64,000 nucleotides of DNA from Larsenimonas rhizosphaerae (GCF_023700005.1 NZ_JAMLJK010000001.1:1967096-2031095), one strand, 5' to 3'. Counted from the stretch's first letter, positions 37,677-48,109 are shown. A program made the numbers and translations. The notes: a model not told the origin generated them from the sequence alone.

Positions 37677-38111
37677 TCATGTTTTGGGAGTTGAGTCTTT
37701 GCATGAGCTGGGAATATAGCTCTCTTCCATCCCATTGGTTGTACAGCTCCACTCTCCGGTTGTAGTGCGTTCGAGAGTAATTACATCCTTACTAAGCTGG
37801 CTCCCATCACCAAAAGTGAATTTCAGACCGCCTTTATTATCAATTAATCCCACTTCCCCCAAATCACTGGCTGTTTCAGGAATGCCTATATATCCGGCCT
37901 CCCCAGATGTAAGCGAAGGTGTATTGCCGGTGAGTACCCGCTCTTCATAGGCGGTCTGCACGCCCTTGATGGTAGCCAGTCCTGCTGCCGCTTCAGAGCG
38001 TGCGACATAGTCCTGATATCGCGGCACGGCAATGGCCGCCAGTACCCCGATGATGGCTACCACGATCATCAGTTCGATCAATGTAAAGCCTGCCTGCCTG
38101 TTTGCTGACAT
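37677..38111 (-). CDS. pilA: Type IVa major pilin
   Basis: A 144-aa prepilin with the short leader MSANRQAG and processing site Gly8/Phe9, followed by the class IVa helix FTLIELMIVVAIIGVLAAIAVPRYQDYVARSEAAAG with Glu5 of the mature protein. Two cysteines near the C-terminus (EWSCTTNG ... YIPSSCKD) can form the D-region disulfide. AGGGA precedes the ATG at 38111; upstream in-frame ATGs would place an implausible basic stretch before the leader. It is divergent from pilB, as in Pseudomonas, and is cleaved and methylated by PilD (41.3 kb). Confidence 0.95.
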   Translation of the reverse strand: MSANRQAGFTLIELMIVVAIIGVLAAIAVPRYQDYVARSEAAAGLATIKGVQTAYEERVLTGNTPSLTSGEAGYIGIPETASDLGEVGLIDNKGGLKFTFGDGSQLSKDVITLERTTTGEWSCTTNGMEESYIPSSCKDSTPKT

Positions 38112-38308
38112 GAGTCTGTCCCTTTTACAAACGCTTGAATAATGTGTGCCCCGCGCACGGATGCTCATAACCGCATCGCTGGTACTAACGACCACATCCC
38201 GGCAAAACTTTACGTTCGTTAACATTACTTGTCGGTCAGCGTTCAGTCGTCTTTTCACTTGCCGATAAAGACTTTCGATCCAGCTCATCTGTTGAATGGA
38301 AGTCATTC

Positions 38309-40033
38309 ATGGCCACCTCCTCGCTCTACCCTGTTGGAAATGCCCTGCGCGGGCTGGCCAAACGGCTGGTCCAGGATGGCCTGTTAAGCGAAGAAGATGC
38401 CCTGGCGGCCAGTGAGAAAGCGCGCGAGCTCGAAACAACATTGATGGATTACCTGATCAGCCGCAGCTACGTTACTGGGCGTCAGGCCGCTCTGGCAGCA
38501 GCGCAGGAGTTCGGTCTGGGGTGTCTGGAGCTCGATGCCGTTCCACTGGCTCGCCTGCCCCTGCCCGGCAAGTTGCCGGAGGATTTGCTTCGTCGTCTGT
38601 CCGTGCTGCCGCTGATTCAGGGTGAGCATTCCCTGACCATTGCACTGGGCAGCCCGGCAGCGCTCAACGCGCTGGATGAACTGCAGTTCGTGACCGGTCA
38701 TCGGGTAGAAGCCGTACTGGTACCGCCGGATCAGCTGGAACGTCGGCTGGAAGAATATCTGAACGCCCACTTCCAGGGCGCCATGGCGCTGCTCGACGAC
38801 GATGGCTCGTTTGATGATCTGTCCATCGCGGATGAGGACGAAGCAGACGATCAGATCGTTTCACTGAATGATGATGCGCCGGTCGTTCGATTCGTCAACA
38901 AACTGATGCTGGATGCCATACGGCGCAACGCTTCCGATATTCATTTTGAGCCCTACGAAACCAGCTACCGGATTCGGTTCCGCATCGACGGCATACTGAC
39001 CGAGGCCGCCCGCCCACCGCAACAGATGCGCCAGCGTTTGGCGGCACGCCTCAAGGTCATGGCGAAGCTGGATATTTCCGAGCGGCGACTGCCTCAGGAT
39101 GGCAGCATCAAACTCAAGGTCTCGGCCAAGAAACAGATCGATTTTCGCGTCAATACACTGCCTACCGTCTATGGCGAAAAGATCGTGATGCGCCTGCTGG
39201 ACCCGTCCAGCGCCAGGCTAGGCATCGACAAGCTGGGCTTTTTACCGGCGCAGAAAACCAGTTTCGAAAAGGCGCTATCACATCCACAGGGCATGATTCT
39301 GGTCACCGGTCCGACCGGCAGCGGCAAGACCGTCACCCTGTATACCGCCCTGAACATTCTCAATACCGAAACACGCAATATCGCCACGGCGGAAGACCCG
39401 GTCGAGCTGAAGCTTGAGGGAATCAACCAGGTCAATGTCATGCCGCGCATCGGGCTGGATTTTGCCAGTGCCCTGCGCGCCTTTCTTCGTCAGGACCCGG
39501 ACGTGGTCATGGTCGGTGAAGTCCGTGATATCGAAACGGCCGAAGTGGCCATCAAGGCAGCACAGACCGGGCACCTGGTACTGTCAACGCTACACACCAA
39601 TTCCGCCACCGAAACCCTGACCCGACTGCGTAACATGGGCGTCGCGGCCTTCAATGTAGCCACCTCCGTTTCGCTGATCATCGCCCAGCGACTGGCGCGG
39701 CGACTGTGCGATCACTGCAAGGAGCGTGTCGACCTGCCGGAACTGACGCTACAGGAAGAAGGATTCACCGAGCAGGACCTCCGCACTCTGGTCCTGTATC
39801 GGCCCAGGGGATGTGCCCGCTGTACCCAGGGGTACAAGGGACGGGTAGGACTCTATGAAGTATTACCGATTTCGGATGCCATGAGCCGACTGATCATGGA
39901 AGACGGCAGCTCCATTGATCTGGCCGATCTGGCGCGAAGGGAGGGACATCATGACCTGCGTCGCAGTGGCCTGATCAAGGTCATGGAAGGCGTCACCAGC
40001 CTTGAAGAAGTCAACCGGGTTACCAGGGGATAG
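38309..40033 (+). CDS. pilB: Type IV pilus assembly ATPase PilB
   Basis: A 574-aa hexameric extension motor. An N-terminal MshEN-like domain (~1-150) precedes the secretion ATPase core: Walker A GPTGSGKT (about 334-341), Asp box, Walker B VVMVGEVRD and the His box LSTLHTNSA. The zinc tetracysteine CDHC ... CARC is intact. GGAAG lies before the ATG. The stop is two bases before the pilC ATG; the pilBCD-coaE-yacG order equals that of P. aeruginosa. Confidence 0.97.
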   Translation: MATSSLYPVGNALRGLAKRLVQDGLLSEEDALAASEKARELETTLMDYLISRSYVTGRQAALAAAQEFGLGCLELDAVPLARLPLPGKLPEDLLRRLSVLPLIQGEHSLTIALGSPAALNALDELQFVTGHRVEAVLVPPDQLERRLEEYLNAHFQGAMALLDDDGSFDDLSIADEDEADDQIVSLNDDAPVVRFVNKLMLDAIRRNASDIHFEPYETSYRIRFRIDGILTEAARPPQQMRQRLAARLKVMAKLDISERRLPQDGSIKLKVSAKKQIDFRVNTLPTVYGEKIVMRLLDPSSARLGIDKLGFLPAQKTSFEKALSHPQGMILVTGPTGSGKTVTLYTALNILNTETRNIATAEDPVELKLEGINQVNVMPRIGLDFASALRAFLRQDPDVVMVGEVRDIETAEVAIKAAQTGHLVLSTLHTNSATETLTRLRNMGVAAFNVATSVSLIIAQRLARRLCDHCKERVDLPELTLQEEGFTEQDLRTLVLYRPRGCARCTQGYKGRVGLYEVLPISDAMSRLIMEDGSSIDLADLARREGHHDLRRSGLIKVMEGVTSLEEVNRVTRG

Positions 40034-40035
40034 TC

Positions 40036-41271
40036 ATGGCCACATCACGTCAACATCGCGGCGCGGGTATCGAGCAATTCAGTCAGTGGCAATGGCGCGG
40101 CAAGAATGCCCGGGGCGAGCTTCAAAAGGGCATCGTGGTCGCGAACGGCAAGGAAAGCGCCCGCAGTCAACTCGTCAAACAGGGCATCATGATCAAGCAG
40201 TTGCAGAAAAAGCGACAGCTTGTCTCATTCGGCCAGCGCGTCACTGGCGCGCAGGTTGCGGTATTTACCCGCCAGCTGGCCACCATGATCCGGGCTGGCA
40301 TCCCGCTGCTGCAATCACTGACAGCCATCGGGGACAGCACCAATCATGCCGGCATGCGCCATATGATTCATCGTCTCCACAGTGACATCTCGGAAGGTAA
40401 AAGTCTGGCCCAGGCCCTGGAGGCCCACCCCCGTACGATCGATGCCCTGTTCGTGAACCTGGTAGCCGCCGGGGAACAGGCCGGTGCCCTGGATCGCATG
40501 CTGGAGCGCGTAGCAGACTACAAGGAAAAGATTCAGGCACTGAAATCAAAGGTGCGCAAGGCGCTTTATTACCCGGCCGCGGTCATCAGTGTCGGACTGG
40601 GGGTGACAGCCATGCTGCTGATCAAGGTGGTTCCCCAGTTTGAAAGCATGTTCAAGGGATTTGGTGCCGACCTGCCAGCCTTTACCCAGCTGACACTCAA
40701 CCTCTCGGCCATGGCACAGGCCTATTGGTGGCAGGCCCTGCTGGTTACAGGCGCCGGCCTGATGACGCTCAAAGCAATGCTCAAACGTTCGCCACGACTG
40801 GTTCTCGCTCGTGACCGGCTCGCGCTCAAGTTACCCGTGCTGGGGCCGATTCTGGAGCGCTCGGCCGTGGCGCGCTTTGCCCGCACCCTGGCCACCAGCT
40901 TCGCTGCCGGGGTTCCCTTGATTGATGCACTGGAAACCTCGGCAGGGGCGGCCGGCAATCGCCTGTTCGAACAGGCCATCCTTGGCATGCGCGAAGATGT
41001 GGTCAATGGCCAGTCACTTAATTTTGCCATGCGTAATACCGGTTTGTTCGGAGGCATGGCGCTGCAAATGGTAGCCATCGGCGAAGAAGCCGGGTCACTG
41101 GACGCCATGCTCAACAAGGTCGCGGATTTTTTCGAGCAGGACGTGGAGGATCGCGTGGATACGCTGACCTCTCTGCTTGAGCCTTTGATTATCGTAGTTC
41201 TCGGGGTACTGGTAGGCGGTCTGGTGCTCTCCATGTATCTGCCCATTTTCGAGATGGGGAATGCCATCTAA
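40036..41271 (+). CDS. pilC: Type IV pilus inner-membrane platform protein PilC
   Basis: A 411-aa polytopic protein with two T2SS-F domains (residues ~75-195 and ~280-400), shown by the paired motifs VAVFTRQLATMIRAGIPLLQSL and VARFARTLATSFAAGVPLIDALE, each ending in a membrane segment; the last is LIIVVLGVLVGGLVLSMYLPIFEMGNAI. It links PilB to pilin insertion. GGGGA precedes the ATG. Confidence 0.97.
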   Translation: MATSRQHRGAGIEQFSQWQWRGKNARGELQKGIVVANGKESARSQLVKQGIMIKQLQKKRQLVSFGQRVTGAQVAVFTRQLATMIRAGIPLLQSLTAIGDSTNHAGMRHMIHRLHSDISEGKSLAQALEAHPRTIDALFVNLVAAGEQAGALDRMLERVADYKEKIQALKSKVRKALYYPAAVISVGLGVTAMLLIKVVPQFESMFKGFGADLPAFTQLTLNLSAMAQAYWWQALLVTGAGLMTLKAMLKRSPRLVLARDRLALKLPVLGPILERSAVARFARTLATSFAAGVPLIDALETSAGAAGNRLFEQAILGMREDVVNGQSLNFAMRNTGLFGGMALQMVAIGEEAGSLDAMLNKVADFFEQDVEDRVDTLTSLLEPLIIVVLGVLVGGLVLSMYLPIFEMGNAI

Positions 41272-41298
41272 ACGGCACCCGCACTCAAGAGGCTTTTT

Positions 41299-42147
41299 AT
41301 GCTGACTTACTCACTGGCAGGCTGGATGTTTCTGATATTTGTCGGTCTCTCGTTCGGCAGCTTTCTCAATGTCGTCATAAAGCGGCTGCCGGCAATGCTG
41401 CAGCACCGGTGGCAGAGAGAAGCACTGGATATCATGGAAACGCGTGAAACCACGCCGCCCGATACCGGTACGCGTTTCTCATTGATGCACCCCAGGTCAC
41501 ACTGCCCGTCATGTCGTACCCCCATCCGCTGGCATGACAACATCCCCCTGCTGGGCTGGTTCAAACGCGGCGGACGCTGCGCTGCCTGCGGCGCCTCCAT
41601 CAGCTGGCACTATCCTGCAGTCGAGGCAGCCTCGGCATTGCTGGTCATTCTGGCCATTGCCATTCATGGGCCAGGCGTTGAGGGCCTGTTCATTGCTGCG
41701 GCGCTGCTGATACTGCTGACGCTGGCTGTCATCGATGCCGAAACCCTGCTGCTGCCCGACTCCCTGACCCTGCCGCTGCTATGGCTGGGCCTTTTGTTCC
41801 ATGTCGTGGCGCAGCCTGAGGCACTACAGGGCGCCGTGCTTGGCGCCATGATTGGCTATTCACTGCTCTGGTCGTTTTTCTGGCTGTTCAAGGTCATTAC
41901 CGGGAAGGAAGGCATGGGCTATGGCGACTTCAAGATGCTGGCTGCGCTGGGAGCATGGACCGGCTGGCTGGCGCTGCCGTTGATCCTGATCCTGTCGGCA
42001 GGACTGGGGGCTCTGGTCAGTATCGCCATCCAGTTGCTGGTACCCTCAACACGCCAGAAGATGATCCCCTTCGGCCCCTACCTGGCGATGTCGGGTATAG
42101 TGATGCTGCTCTTTGGTGATACGCTGATGCGCCTTTACACCCTATAA
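41299..42147 (+). CDS. pilD: Prepilin peptidase / N-methyltransferase PilD
   Basis: A 282-aa membrane aspartic protease that cleaves and N-methylates prepilins. The zinc-binding cytoplasmic loop has four Cys (69, 72, 94, 97) in HCPSC ... CAACG. The catalytic aspartates are in VIDAETLLLPD and GMGYGDFKMLAALGAW. About eight membrane helices. AAGAGG precedes the ATG. Confidence 0.97.
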   Translation: MLTYSLAGWMFLIFVGLSFGSFLNVVIKRLPAMLQHRWQREALDIMETRETTPPDTGTRFSLMHPRSHCPSCRTPIRWHDNIPLLGWFKRGGRCAACGASISWHYPAVEAASALLVILAIAIHGPGVEGLFIAAALLILLTLAVIDAETLLLPDSLTLPLLWLGLLFHVVAQPEALQGAVLGAMIGYSLLWSFFWLFKVITGKEGMGYGDFKMLAALGAWTGWLALPLILILSAGLGALVSIAIQLLVPSTRQKMIPFGPYLAMSGIVMLLFGDTLMRLYTL

Positions 42148-42160
42148 GGATGTTTCAGCC

Positions 42161-42769
42161 ATGACGCTGACCATTGGTGTGACCGGCGGTATCGGAGCCG
42201 GAAAAACCACGGTAGCCCGCTGCTTCGGTGAGCATGATATTGCCTGGATGGATGCCGATCAGGCCGCCCGGGATATCGTTCGTCCGGGTGAAGCCGCCCT
42301 CGAGGAAATCTGCACGGCCTTCGGCCATCAGATGCTTGACGCTTCCGGCGAGCTGAATCGTCGAGCATTGAGAGCACTGGTGTTTGATGATGCGGAAGCC
42401 CGCCGACAGCTTGAGGCCATTACGCACCCGCGCATTCGAGAGCATCTGGTCACCTTTCTGGAGACGCCCAAATCATCGGCGTATCAGCTGCTGGTCTCAC
42501 CGCTGCTGCTTGAAACCAGCCAGAAGGCGCTGGCTGACCGCATACTGGTAATTGATGTGCCATCCGAGGTGCAGGTGGCGCGTACTACCGCCAGGGACCA
42601 GACCGATGAGGCGCAGGTCAAGGCCATCATGGCAGCTCAGCTGAGCCGTCAGGAACGACTTGCACTGGCAGACGACGTTATCGACAATCAGCGGGATATT
42701 CACCATTTGCGCCGGCAGGTCGCTGCATTGCATCAGCAGTACCTGACTCTGGCAGGAGCATCATCATGA
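42161..42769 (+). CDS. coaE: Dephospho-CoA kinase
   Basis: A 202-aa P-loop kinase for the last step of coenzyme A synthesis. P-loop GGIGAGKTT (residues 8-16), [12 protein letters not shown], and HPRIREHL are typical. Overlaps yacG by four bases (ATGA). Adjacent to pilD as in many gammaproteobacteria. Confidence 0.97.
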   Translation: MTLTIGVTGGIGAGKTTVARCFGEHDIAWMDADQAARDIVRPGEAALEEICTAFGHQMLDASGELNRRALRALVFDDAEARRQLEAITHPRIREHLVTFLETPKSSAYQLLVSPLLLETSQKALADRILVIDVPSEVQVARTTARDQTDEAQVKAIMAAQLSRQERLALADDVIDNQRDIHHLRRQVAALHQQYLTLAGASS

Positions 42770-42981
42770 CCACATCCCCTGCATCTCCACTTACCGTCAA
42801 TTGCCCTCATTGTCAGAAGGCAGTTGTCTGGAACAGTGACAGCACCTGGCGGCCCTTTTGCTCCAAACGCTGCCATCTGATCGATCTGGGCGCCTGGGCC
42901 AATGAAGATCATCGCATTGCCGGTGAGCCCGCCATGGATAACATCGACATCGATGCCTTGATGGCCGGCATTGAACGCTGA
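42766..42981 (+). CDS. yacG: DNA gyrase inhibitor / zinc protein YacG
   Basis: A 71-aa zinc-finger protein: Cys13 and Cys16 (CPHC), Cys32 and Cys36 (CSKRC), followed by [19 protein letters not shown], typical of YacG. In E. coli it binds GyrB and inhibits gyrase. Translationally coupled to coaE. Confidence 0.95.
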   Translation: MTTSPASPLTVNCPHCQKAVVWNSDSTWRPFCSKRCHLIDLGAWANEDHRIAGEPAMDNIDIDALMAGIER

Positions 42982-42994
42982 TCATCCATGCATG

Positions 42995-43023
42995 AAAAAA
43001 GCCCCCGTTGCGGGGGCTTTTTT
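42995..43023. terminator. Bidirectional terminator (yacG / Nudix-ThiE gene)
   Basis: AAAAAAGCCCCCG / CGGGGGCTTTTTT with a TTG loop between convergent genes. Confidence 0.93.
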
Positions 43024-43042
43024 ATTCGGTACAGGATACGGC

Positions 43043-43990
43043 TCAGTCCGGCAAAAAACTCCGAATGGATGCCACACCCTGCGCTCCCACCGCACGCGCC
43101 TGATCGATGTCGTCCAGTGTCGTGCCTCCCAGCCCGAAGACAGGCATGGCAGCGTACTCCACCATCTGCTGAAAATCATGCCAGCCGATGGTCACTGCAT
43201 CCGGATGACTGGGTGTATCACGCAGGGGTGACAGCGTAACAAAGTCACACCCAAGGCGTGCCGCCTGATCCAGCTGCTCCTTGTTGTGCGTGGACGCTGA
43301 CAGCCACTTGTCTGCGGGAACGGTTCTTTCCTGCGCACTCATCAGCGCCTTGCTGGTCAGGTGAATACCGTCGGCATCCACCTCATTGAGCAGCTCGGGA
43401 GCACCGTTCAGTACAAGCCTTGCCCCATGAGCACGGCACAACTCAAGCGCCTTGTGAGCACGCTCAAGGTAACGTTCCGCACTCAGGGACTTGGCACGCA
43501 GCTGAACCAGCAGCCCATTGCAGTTCTCGAGGGCATGGGTCAACGTGGACACAAAGGCTTCATCATCATCGATCTCATCGGTGATGACATAGGCATGAGG
43601 CAGGCCAACGGCTTTCACGATGGGCCCATTTGCCGGCGGGAAGGGATAGCGCGACAGGCCATCGATGTCTACCCAGCGAACTGCCTGACCTTCACAGCCA
43701 TAGGGCTCACCGCTGAACTGACGTACTTCCCAGACATCCAGCAATATGAACTTGTCGGGATATTCGTAGTGCACCCGAATCAAGGGCTGGGCGTGCTCGA
43801 TCTCGATCCCCAGTTCTTCCTTGAGTTCGCGCTTCAGTGCTTCACGCCCGGTTTCGTAAACCTCGAGCTTGCCACCGGGAAACTCCCAGAGGCCACCCTG
43901 ATCTGCGATGGAGGGGCGACGGGCGATCAGCACCTGGCCCTGATCGTTGTAAATGGCTGCCGCAGCAACGTGTACCCTTCGTTTCGGCAT
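43043..43990 (-). CDS. Nudix hydrolase (MutT-like) fused to a ThiE-like domain
   Basis: A 315-aa two-domain protein. Residues 1-130 are a MutT-type Nudix hydrolase with the full box G40-x5-E-x7-R-E-x2-E-E-x-G (GKLEVYETGREALKRELKEELGI), as used to clear 8-oxo-dGTP. Residues ~140-315 are a (beta/alpha)8 TMP synthase-like domain (LLVQLRAKSLSAERYLERAH, DADGIHLTS, DFVTLSPLRDTPSHP, PVFGLGGTTLDDI). The same architecture is known in Pseudomonas next to argJ. The second domain's substrate is unclear. The ATG at 43990 has AGGAAGAG upstream; the frame is open much further but only overlaps argJ. Confidence 0.93.
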   Translation of the reverse strand: MPKRRVHVAAAAIYNDQGQVLIARRPSIADQGGLWEFPGGKLEVYETGREALKRELKEELGIEIEHAQPLIRVHYEYPDKFILLDVWEVRQFSGEPYGCEGQAVRWVDIDGLSRYPFPPANGPIVKAVGLPHAYVITDEIDDDEAFVSTLTHALENCNGLLVQLRAKSLSAERYLERAHKALELCRAHGARLVLNGAPELLNEVDADGIHLTSKALMSAQERTVPADKWLSASTHNKEQLDQAARLGCDFVTLSPLRDTPSHPDAVTIGWHDFQQMVEYAAMPVFGLGGTTLDDIDQARAVGAQGVASIRSFLPD

Positions 43991-44039
43991 TATCCGAACT
44001 CTTCCTGTGTGTGATTCAAAACATGCTCTTTCAAATGGA

Positions 44040-45245
44040 TCAACTGCGATAATCTGCATTGATCGAAACGTAGTCATGCGACAGATCCGAGGTCCAGACG
44101 CGCTCACTGCATTGACCACGCCCCAGTGCAACCCGGATGGTAATATCTTCAAGGGCAACCGCTGCACTGCCCTGTTCCTCGCTGTACCCTTCGGCACGCC
44201 CGCCGTGCTCCGCCAGACGAACACCATTGAGATCAAGCGTGACCTGATCGACATCCAGTCCGTCTACCGGGGCCTTGCCAATGGCCATCAACAGGCGCCC
44301 CCAGTTGGCATCACTGGCATAAAGCGCCGTCTTCACCAGCGGCGAGTGAGCGATACTGAACGCCACCGCCAGTGCCTCTTCACTGCTTCCGGCCTCGACC
44401 ACATCCACGGTAATGAATTTGGTAGCGCCTTCGCCATCACGAATAATGGCCTGTGCCAGCTCCTGCATCACCTCAAGAAGTGCCGCACGAAAGGCATCAA
44501 GCCCTTCGGCATCAAGCGGTTGCGTCTTTTGGGTAGCAATCAAGACACAGGCATCATTGGTGGAGGTATCGGAATCAACCGTAATTCGGTTGAAGGACAA
44601 CGTGGTCGTCTCCTTCAACAGTGCCGTCAGCTCCGCCTGCCCCAGCGAGGCATTGGTGGCGACAAACCCCAGCATGGTCGCCATGTTGGGACAGATCATA
44701 CCCGAACCCTTGGCTATTCCGCTGATATGAATGGTTTCTCCATTGATATCCAGACTGCGGCAGGCTCCCTTGGGTCGGGTATCGGTTGTCAGGATACCGC
44801 GAGCCGCCCGGTCCCACTGATCAGGCGCTGCCGATGCCAGCGCCTGCGGCAGCGCCGCCTTGATGCGGTCGACGAACAACGGCTCGCCAATGACACCAGT
44901 CGAAAACGGCAGCACGGTTTCAGGTGGCAATCCTTCCAGTGCCGCCAGCCCTTCGCAACAGGCTCGGGCATTACTGATCCCGGCCTGGCCGGTACCCGCA
45001 TTGGCATTGCCGGTATTGATCAACAACCAGCGCGGCGCAGCATCAGCCAGATGCCGTTTGGCGACATGCACCGGCGCTGCGCAAAAGGCATTTCTGGTAA
45101 AGACCGCCGCTACTTGCGAACCGTCCTCGATGCCCACGACGACCAGATCATCATGTGCCGACTTCTTGATCCCGGCCTGAGCCACACCGAGGGTAATACC
45201 CTCGATAATCGGCAACCGAGGAAACTTCGCTTCACCTACAGCCAC
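44040..45245 (-). CDS. argJ: Glutamate N-acetyltransferase / amino-acid acetyltransferase ArgJ
   Basis: A 401-aa enzyme of the cyclic arginine pathway that recycles the acetyl group from N-acetylornithine to glutamate. The self-cleavage site lies in GMICPNMATMLGF (Ala-Thr bond; Thr becomes the nucleophile), so alpha and beta chains are expected. The start is GTG at 45245 with AAGGAG six bases upstream. It follows secA by 34 bp and precedes the Nudix-ThiE gene, as in Pseudomonas. Confidence 0.96.
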   Translation of the reverse strand: MAVGEAKFPRLPIIEGITLGVAQAGIKKSAHDDLVVVGIEDGSQVAAVFTRNAFCAAPVHVAKRHLADAAPRWLLINTGNANAGTGQAGISNARACCEGLAALEGLPPETVLPFSTGVIGEPLFVDRIKAALPQALASAAPDQWDRAARGILTTDTRPKGACRSLDINGETIHISGIAKGSGMICPNMATMLGFVATNASLGQAELTALLKETTTLSFNRITVDSDTSTNDACVLIATQKTQPLDAEGLDAFRAALLEVMQELAQAIIRDGEGATKFITVDVVEAGSSEEALAVAFSIAHSPLVKTALYASDANWGRLLMAIGKAPVDGLDVDQVTLDLNGVRLAEHGGRAEGYSEEQGSAAVALEDITIRVALGRGQCSERVWTSDLSHDYVSINADYRS

Positions 45246-45279
45246 GTTACTCTCCTTGATCCAGAACGTCTGGCAGATA

Positions 45280-48018
45280 TCAGCTCAAACGGCCGTGACA
45301 CTGCTTGTATTTTTTACCTGAACCACAGGGGCAGGGATCATTGCGACCCACCTTGGGCTCATCACGACGGACGGTTTCCTGACCTGCTGCCATTTCAGCA
45401 CCGGCCAGGGCCTCTTCACTCAAGGCATCCTCTTCCATGAACTCGTTTTCGCGGGTCTGCTCGCTCGCTGCCTGTTCACGGGCAAGGCTCTCGCGCCGCT
45501 GACGCTCAAGCTCATCCACTTCATCAGGCTGACGAACCTGCACATGGCTCAGGATGCGGACAACATCGCCCTTGATGTTTTCAAGCAGTATCTGAAACAG
45601 CTCGAAGGCTTCACGCTTGTATTCCTGCTTCGGATTCTTCTGTGCGTATCCCCGCAAGTGAATACCACGTCGCAGGTTATCCATTGACTGAAGGTGTTCC
45701 TTCCAGCGCGTATCCAGAACCTGAAGCATGACCTGTTTTTCAAACCGTCGCATGACGTCGGGACCAACGGCCTGCTCCTTGGCAGCAAAGGCATCGCTCA
45801 GCTGTTGATGCAGCCGCTCGCGCAACGCCTCTTCATGGAAGTGCTCATCCTGGCCTGCCCACTGAACCACGGGTGCGTCCAGATTGAAATCCTGTTGCAG
45901 GCTATGCTCGAGGCCTTCAAGGTCCCATTGCTCCGCCAGACTCTGAGGCGGTACATGTCTTGAAATCGTGTCATCAAGTACTTCGTTGCGAAGCGCCACG
46001 ATATTGTCTGACACATCGGCCGCATTGAGCACATCATTGCGCTGCTCATAAATGACCTGACGCTGATCATTGTTGACGTCGTCGTATTCAAGCAGCTGCT
46101 TGCGAATATCGAAGTTGCGACCCTCAACCTTCTTCTGGGCTCGCTCAACGGCATTGGACACCATCTTGTGCTCGATGGCCTCCCCTTCCTTCATCCCCAG
46201 GGCGCCCATCAATCGCTGCACACGATCGGATCCGAACAGGCGCATCAGGTTGTCTTCAAGCGACAGAAAAAAGCGTGTGGAGCCAGGATCGCCCTGACGT
46301 CCGGAACGTCCTCGCAACTGATTATCGATGCGCCGGGACTCATGACGCTCGCTGCCGATCACGTGTAATCCACCTGCAGCAATGACCGCATCGTGCCGTT
46401 CCTGCCAGGCCTTTCGCACCTCGGCAATGGTGGCCTCATCCGGGTTATCGAGTTTTTCGATATCGTTTTGCCAACTGCCTCCGAGCAGGATATCCGTACC
46501 GCGGCCTGCCATGTTGGTGGCAATGGTAATGGCGCCCGGGCGACCGGCCTGAGCAATGACCTCGGCTTCCCGTGCGTGCTGCTTGGCGTTCAGGACATTA
46601 TGGGCAATACCCTGGTCACGCAGCAGATTGGACAGGGCCTCCGAGCTTTCGATGGAGGCGGTACCAACCAGTACGGGCCGGCCCGCGTCTACACGCCCCT
46701 TGATGTCTTCGATGATGGCGTGGTACTTGTCGATCGTGGTCATGTACACCAGATCATTTTCGTCCTTTCTCGCCAACGGTCGGTTGGTAGGAATCACCAG
46801 CACATCCAGCGTATAGATCTGGCGGAATTCAAATGCTTCGGTGTCTGCCGTGCCAGTCATTCCGGACAACTTGTCGTACAGGCGGAAGTAGTTCTGGAAT
46901 GTGGTCGAAGCCAACGTCTGGCTTTCCTTCTGAACCGTCACGCCTTCCTTGGCCTCGACCGCCTGATGAAGGCCTTCCGACCAGCGCCGGCCGGGCATAG
47001 AGCGCCCGGTGTGCTCATCCACAATGACGATTTCATCATTGGCGACGATGTAGTCCACATCCCGAGTATAAAGATGGCGGCCACGCAGGGCAGCGTGTAC
47101 GTGGTGCAGCAACCCGAGGTTCTGCGCGGCATAAAGGGAATCTTCTTCCGACAGCAGCGATGCCTGCTGCATCAGCTCCTCAACATGCTGATGCCCCTTC
47201 TCGGTCAGCTCGACCTGTTTCTGCTTTTCATCCAGCGTGAAATCGCCCGTGTCAGGATCTTCTTCATCCGTGCACTGCTGCAGGCTCTTCACCAGATTGT
47301 TGATCACTGCATACAGGTTGGTATCTTCATCCACCGGCCCTGAAATGATCAGGGGCGTTCGCGCCTCGTCAATCAGGATCGAGTCAACTTCATCGATGAC
47401 GGCATAATGAAGTTTCCGCTGTACCTTTTCTTCCAGCGAGAACGCCATGTTGTCGCGCAGATAATCAAAACCGAACTCGTTGTTGGTGCCATATACGATG
47501 TCGCAGCCATAAGCTGCCTTTTTCTCGACAGGCACCTGACCTGCACGAATAATCCCGACACTCATGCCGAGAAATTCATACAGGGGGCGGAGCATTTCAG
47601 CATCGCGAGAGGCCAGATAATCGTTGACGGTGACGACGTGAACACCTTCTCCCGGCAATGCATTCAGGTATGCCGACAGGGTCGCAACCAGTGTCTTGCC
47701 TTCCCCGGTCTTCATCTCCGCGATGCGCCCTTCATGCAGCGCCATGCCGCCAATCAACTGAACATCATACTGCCTCATGCCCATGACGCGCATGGTGGCC
47801 TCACGTACGGTCGCAAAGGCTTCAGGAAGCAGCTTGTCGAGTGCTTCGCCCCCGGCAATACGGTCACGAAATTCCTGAGTACGAGCTCTCAGCGCCTCAT
47901 CATTCAGCGCCTGCATCTTCTCTTCGAGAGCATTGATACCGGCAACAACCTTGCGCATTCGCTTGAGCTCACGCTCATTCTTGCTGCCTACAAATTTACG
48001 TACGAGACCTGTGAACAT
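45280..48018 (-). CDS. secA: Preprotein translocase ATPase SecA
   Basis: A 912-aa motor that drives proteins through SecYEG. Walker [10 protein letters not shown], the [19 protein letters not shown] block, the preprotein cross-linking domain and [13 protein letters not shown] are all present. The C-terminal zinc/SecB-binding tail [20 protein letters not shown] is intact. The ATG has AGGA seven bases upstream (48026-48029). The preceding ORF ends 15 nt before it and can form RNA structure with this ribosome-binding site (see that entry). Confidence 0.98.
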   Translation of the reverse strand: MFTGLVRKFVGSKNERELKRMRKVVAGINALEEKMQALNDEALRARTQEFRDRIAGGEALDKLLPEAFATVREATMRVMGMRQYDVQLIGGMALHEGRIAEMKTGEGKTLVATLSAYLNALPGEGVHVVTVNDYLASRDAEMLRPLYEFLGMSVGIIRAGQVPVEKKAAYGCDIVYGTNNEFGFDYLRDNMAFSLEEKVQRKLHYAVIDEVDSILIDEARTPLIISGPVDEDTNLYAVINNLVKSLQQCTDEEDPDTGDFTLDEKQKQVELTEKGHQHVEELMQQASLLSEEDSLYAAQNLGLLHHVHAALRGRHLYTRDVDYIVANDEIVIVDEHTGRSMPGRRWSEGLHQAVEAKEGVTVQKESQTLASTTFQNYFRLYDKLSGMTGTADTEAFEFRQIYTLDVLVIPTNRPLARKDENDLVYMTTIDKYHAIIEDIKGRVDAGRPVLVGTASIESSEALSNLLRDQGIAHNVLNAKQHAREAEVIAQAGRPGAITIATNMAGRGTDILLGGSWQNDIEKLDNPDEATIAEVRKAWQERHDAVIAAGGLHVIGSERHESRRIDNQLRGRSGRQGDPGSTRFFLSLEDNLMRLFGSDRVQRLMGALGMKEGEAIEHKMVSNAVERAQKKVEGRNFDIRKQLLEYDDVNNDQRQVIYEQRNDVLNAADVSDNIVALRNEVLDDTISRHVPPQSLAEQWDLEGLEHSLQQDFNLDAPVVQWAGQDEHFHEEALRERLHQQLSDAFAAKEQAVGPDVMRRFEKQVMLQVLDTRWKEHLQSMDNLRRGIHLRGYAQKNPKQEYKREAFELFQILLENIKGDVVRILSHVQVRQPDEVDELERQRRESLAREQAASEQTRENEFMEEDALSEEALAGAEMAAGQETVRRDEPKVGRNDPCPCGSGKKYKQCHGRLS

Positions 48019-48023
48019 CCGTT

Positions 48024-48109
48024 TGTCCTGTCTTTATAAAAGAGAAATATACGTGGGCAATAACACAGGCGTGCGAGGTGGTCCGCGACGCGACATGACA
48101 CTCATGTCG
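48024..48109 (-). promoter_or_regulatory. Alternative RNA hairpins controlling access to the secA ribosome-binding site (predicted)
   Basis: On the minus strand, TGTCATGTC (48092-48100) can pair with GACAGGACA (48024-48032), which contains the secA Shine-Dalgarno; eight of nine positions pair. The same upstream segment is also part of a perfect competing hairpin, CGACATGA / TCATGTCG with a 3-nt loop (48091-48109). A ribosome stalled on the RGPP codons (48076-48087) would cover part of these strands and free the site. This fits the E. coli secM-secA logic and is inferred from pairing by eye. Confidence 0.45.

Noticed and set aside
43953-45440. A ~495-codon open frame antisense to argJ and the Nudix gene end
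   Set aside because: Shadow of two well-supported genes; no ribosome-binding site, motifs or signal.
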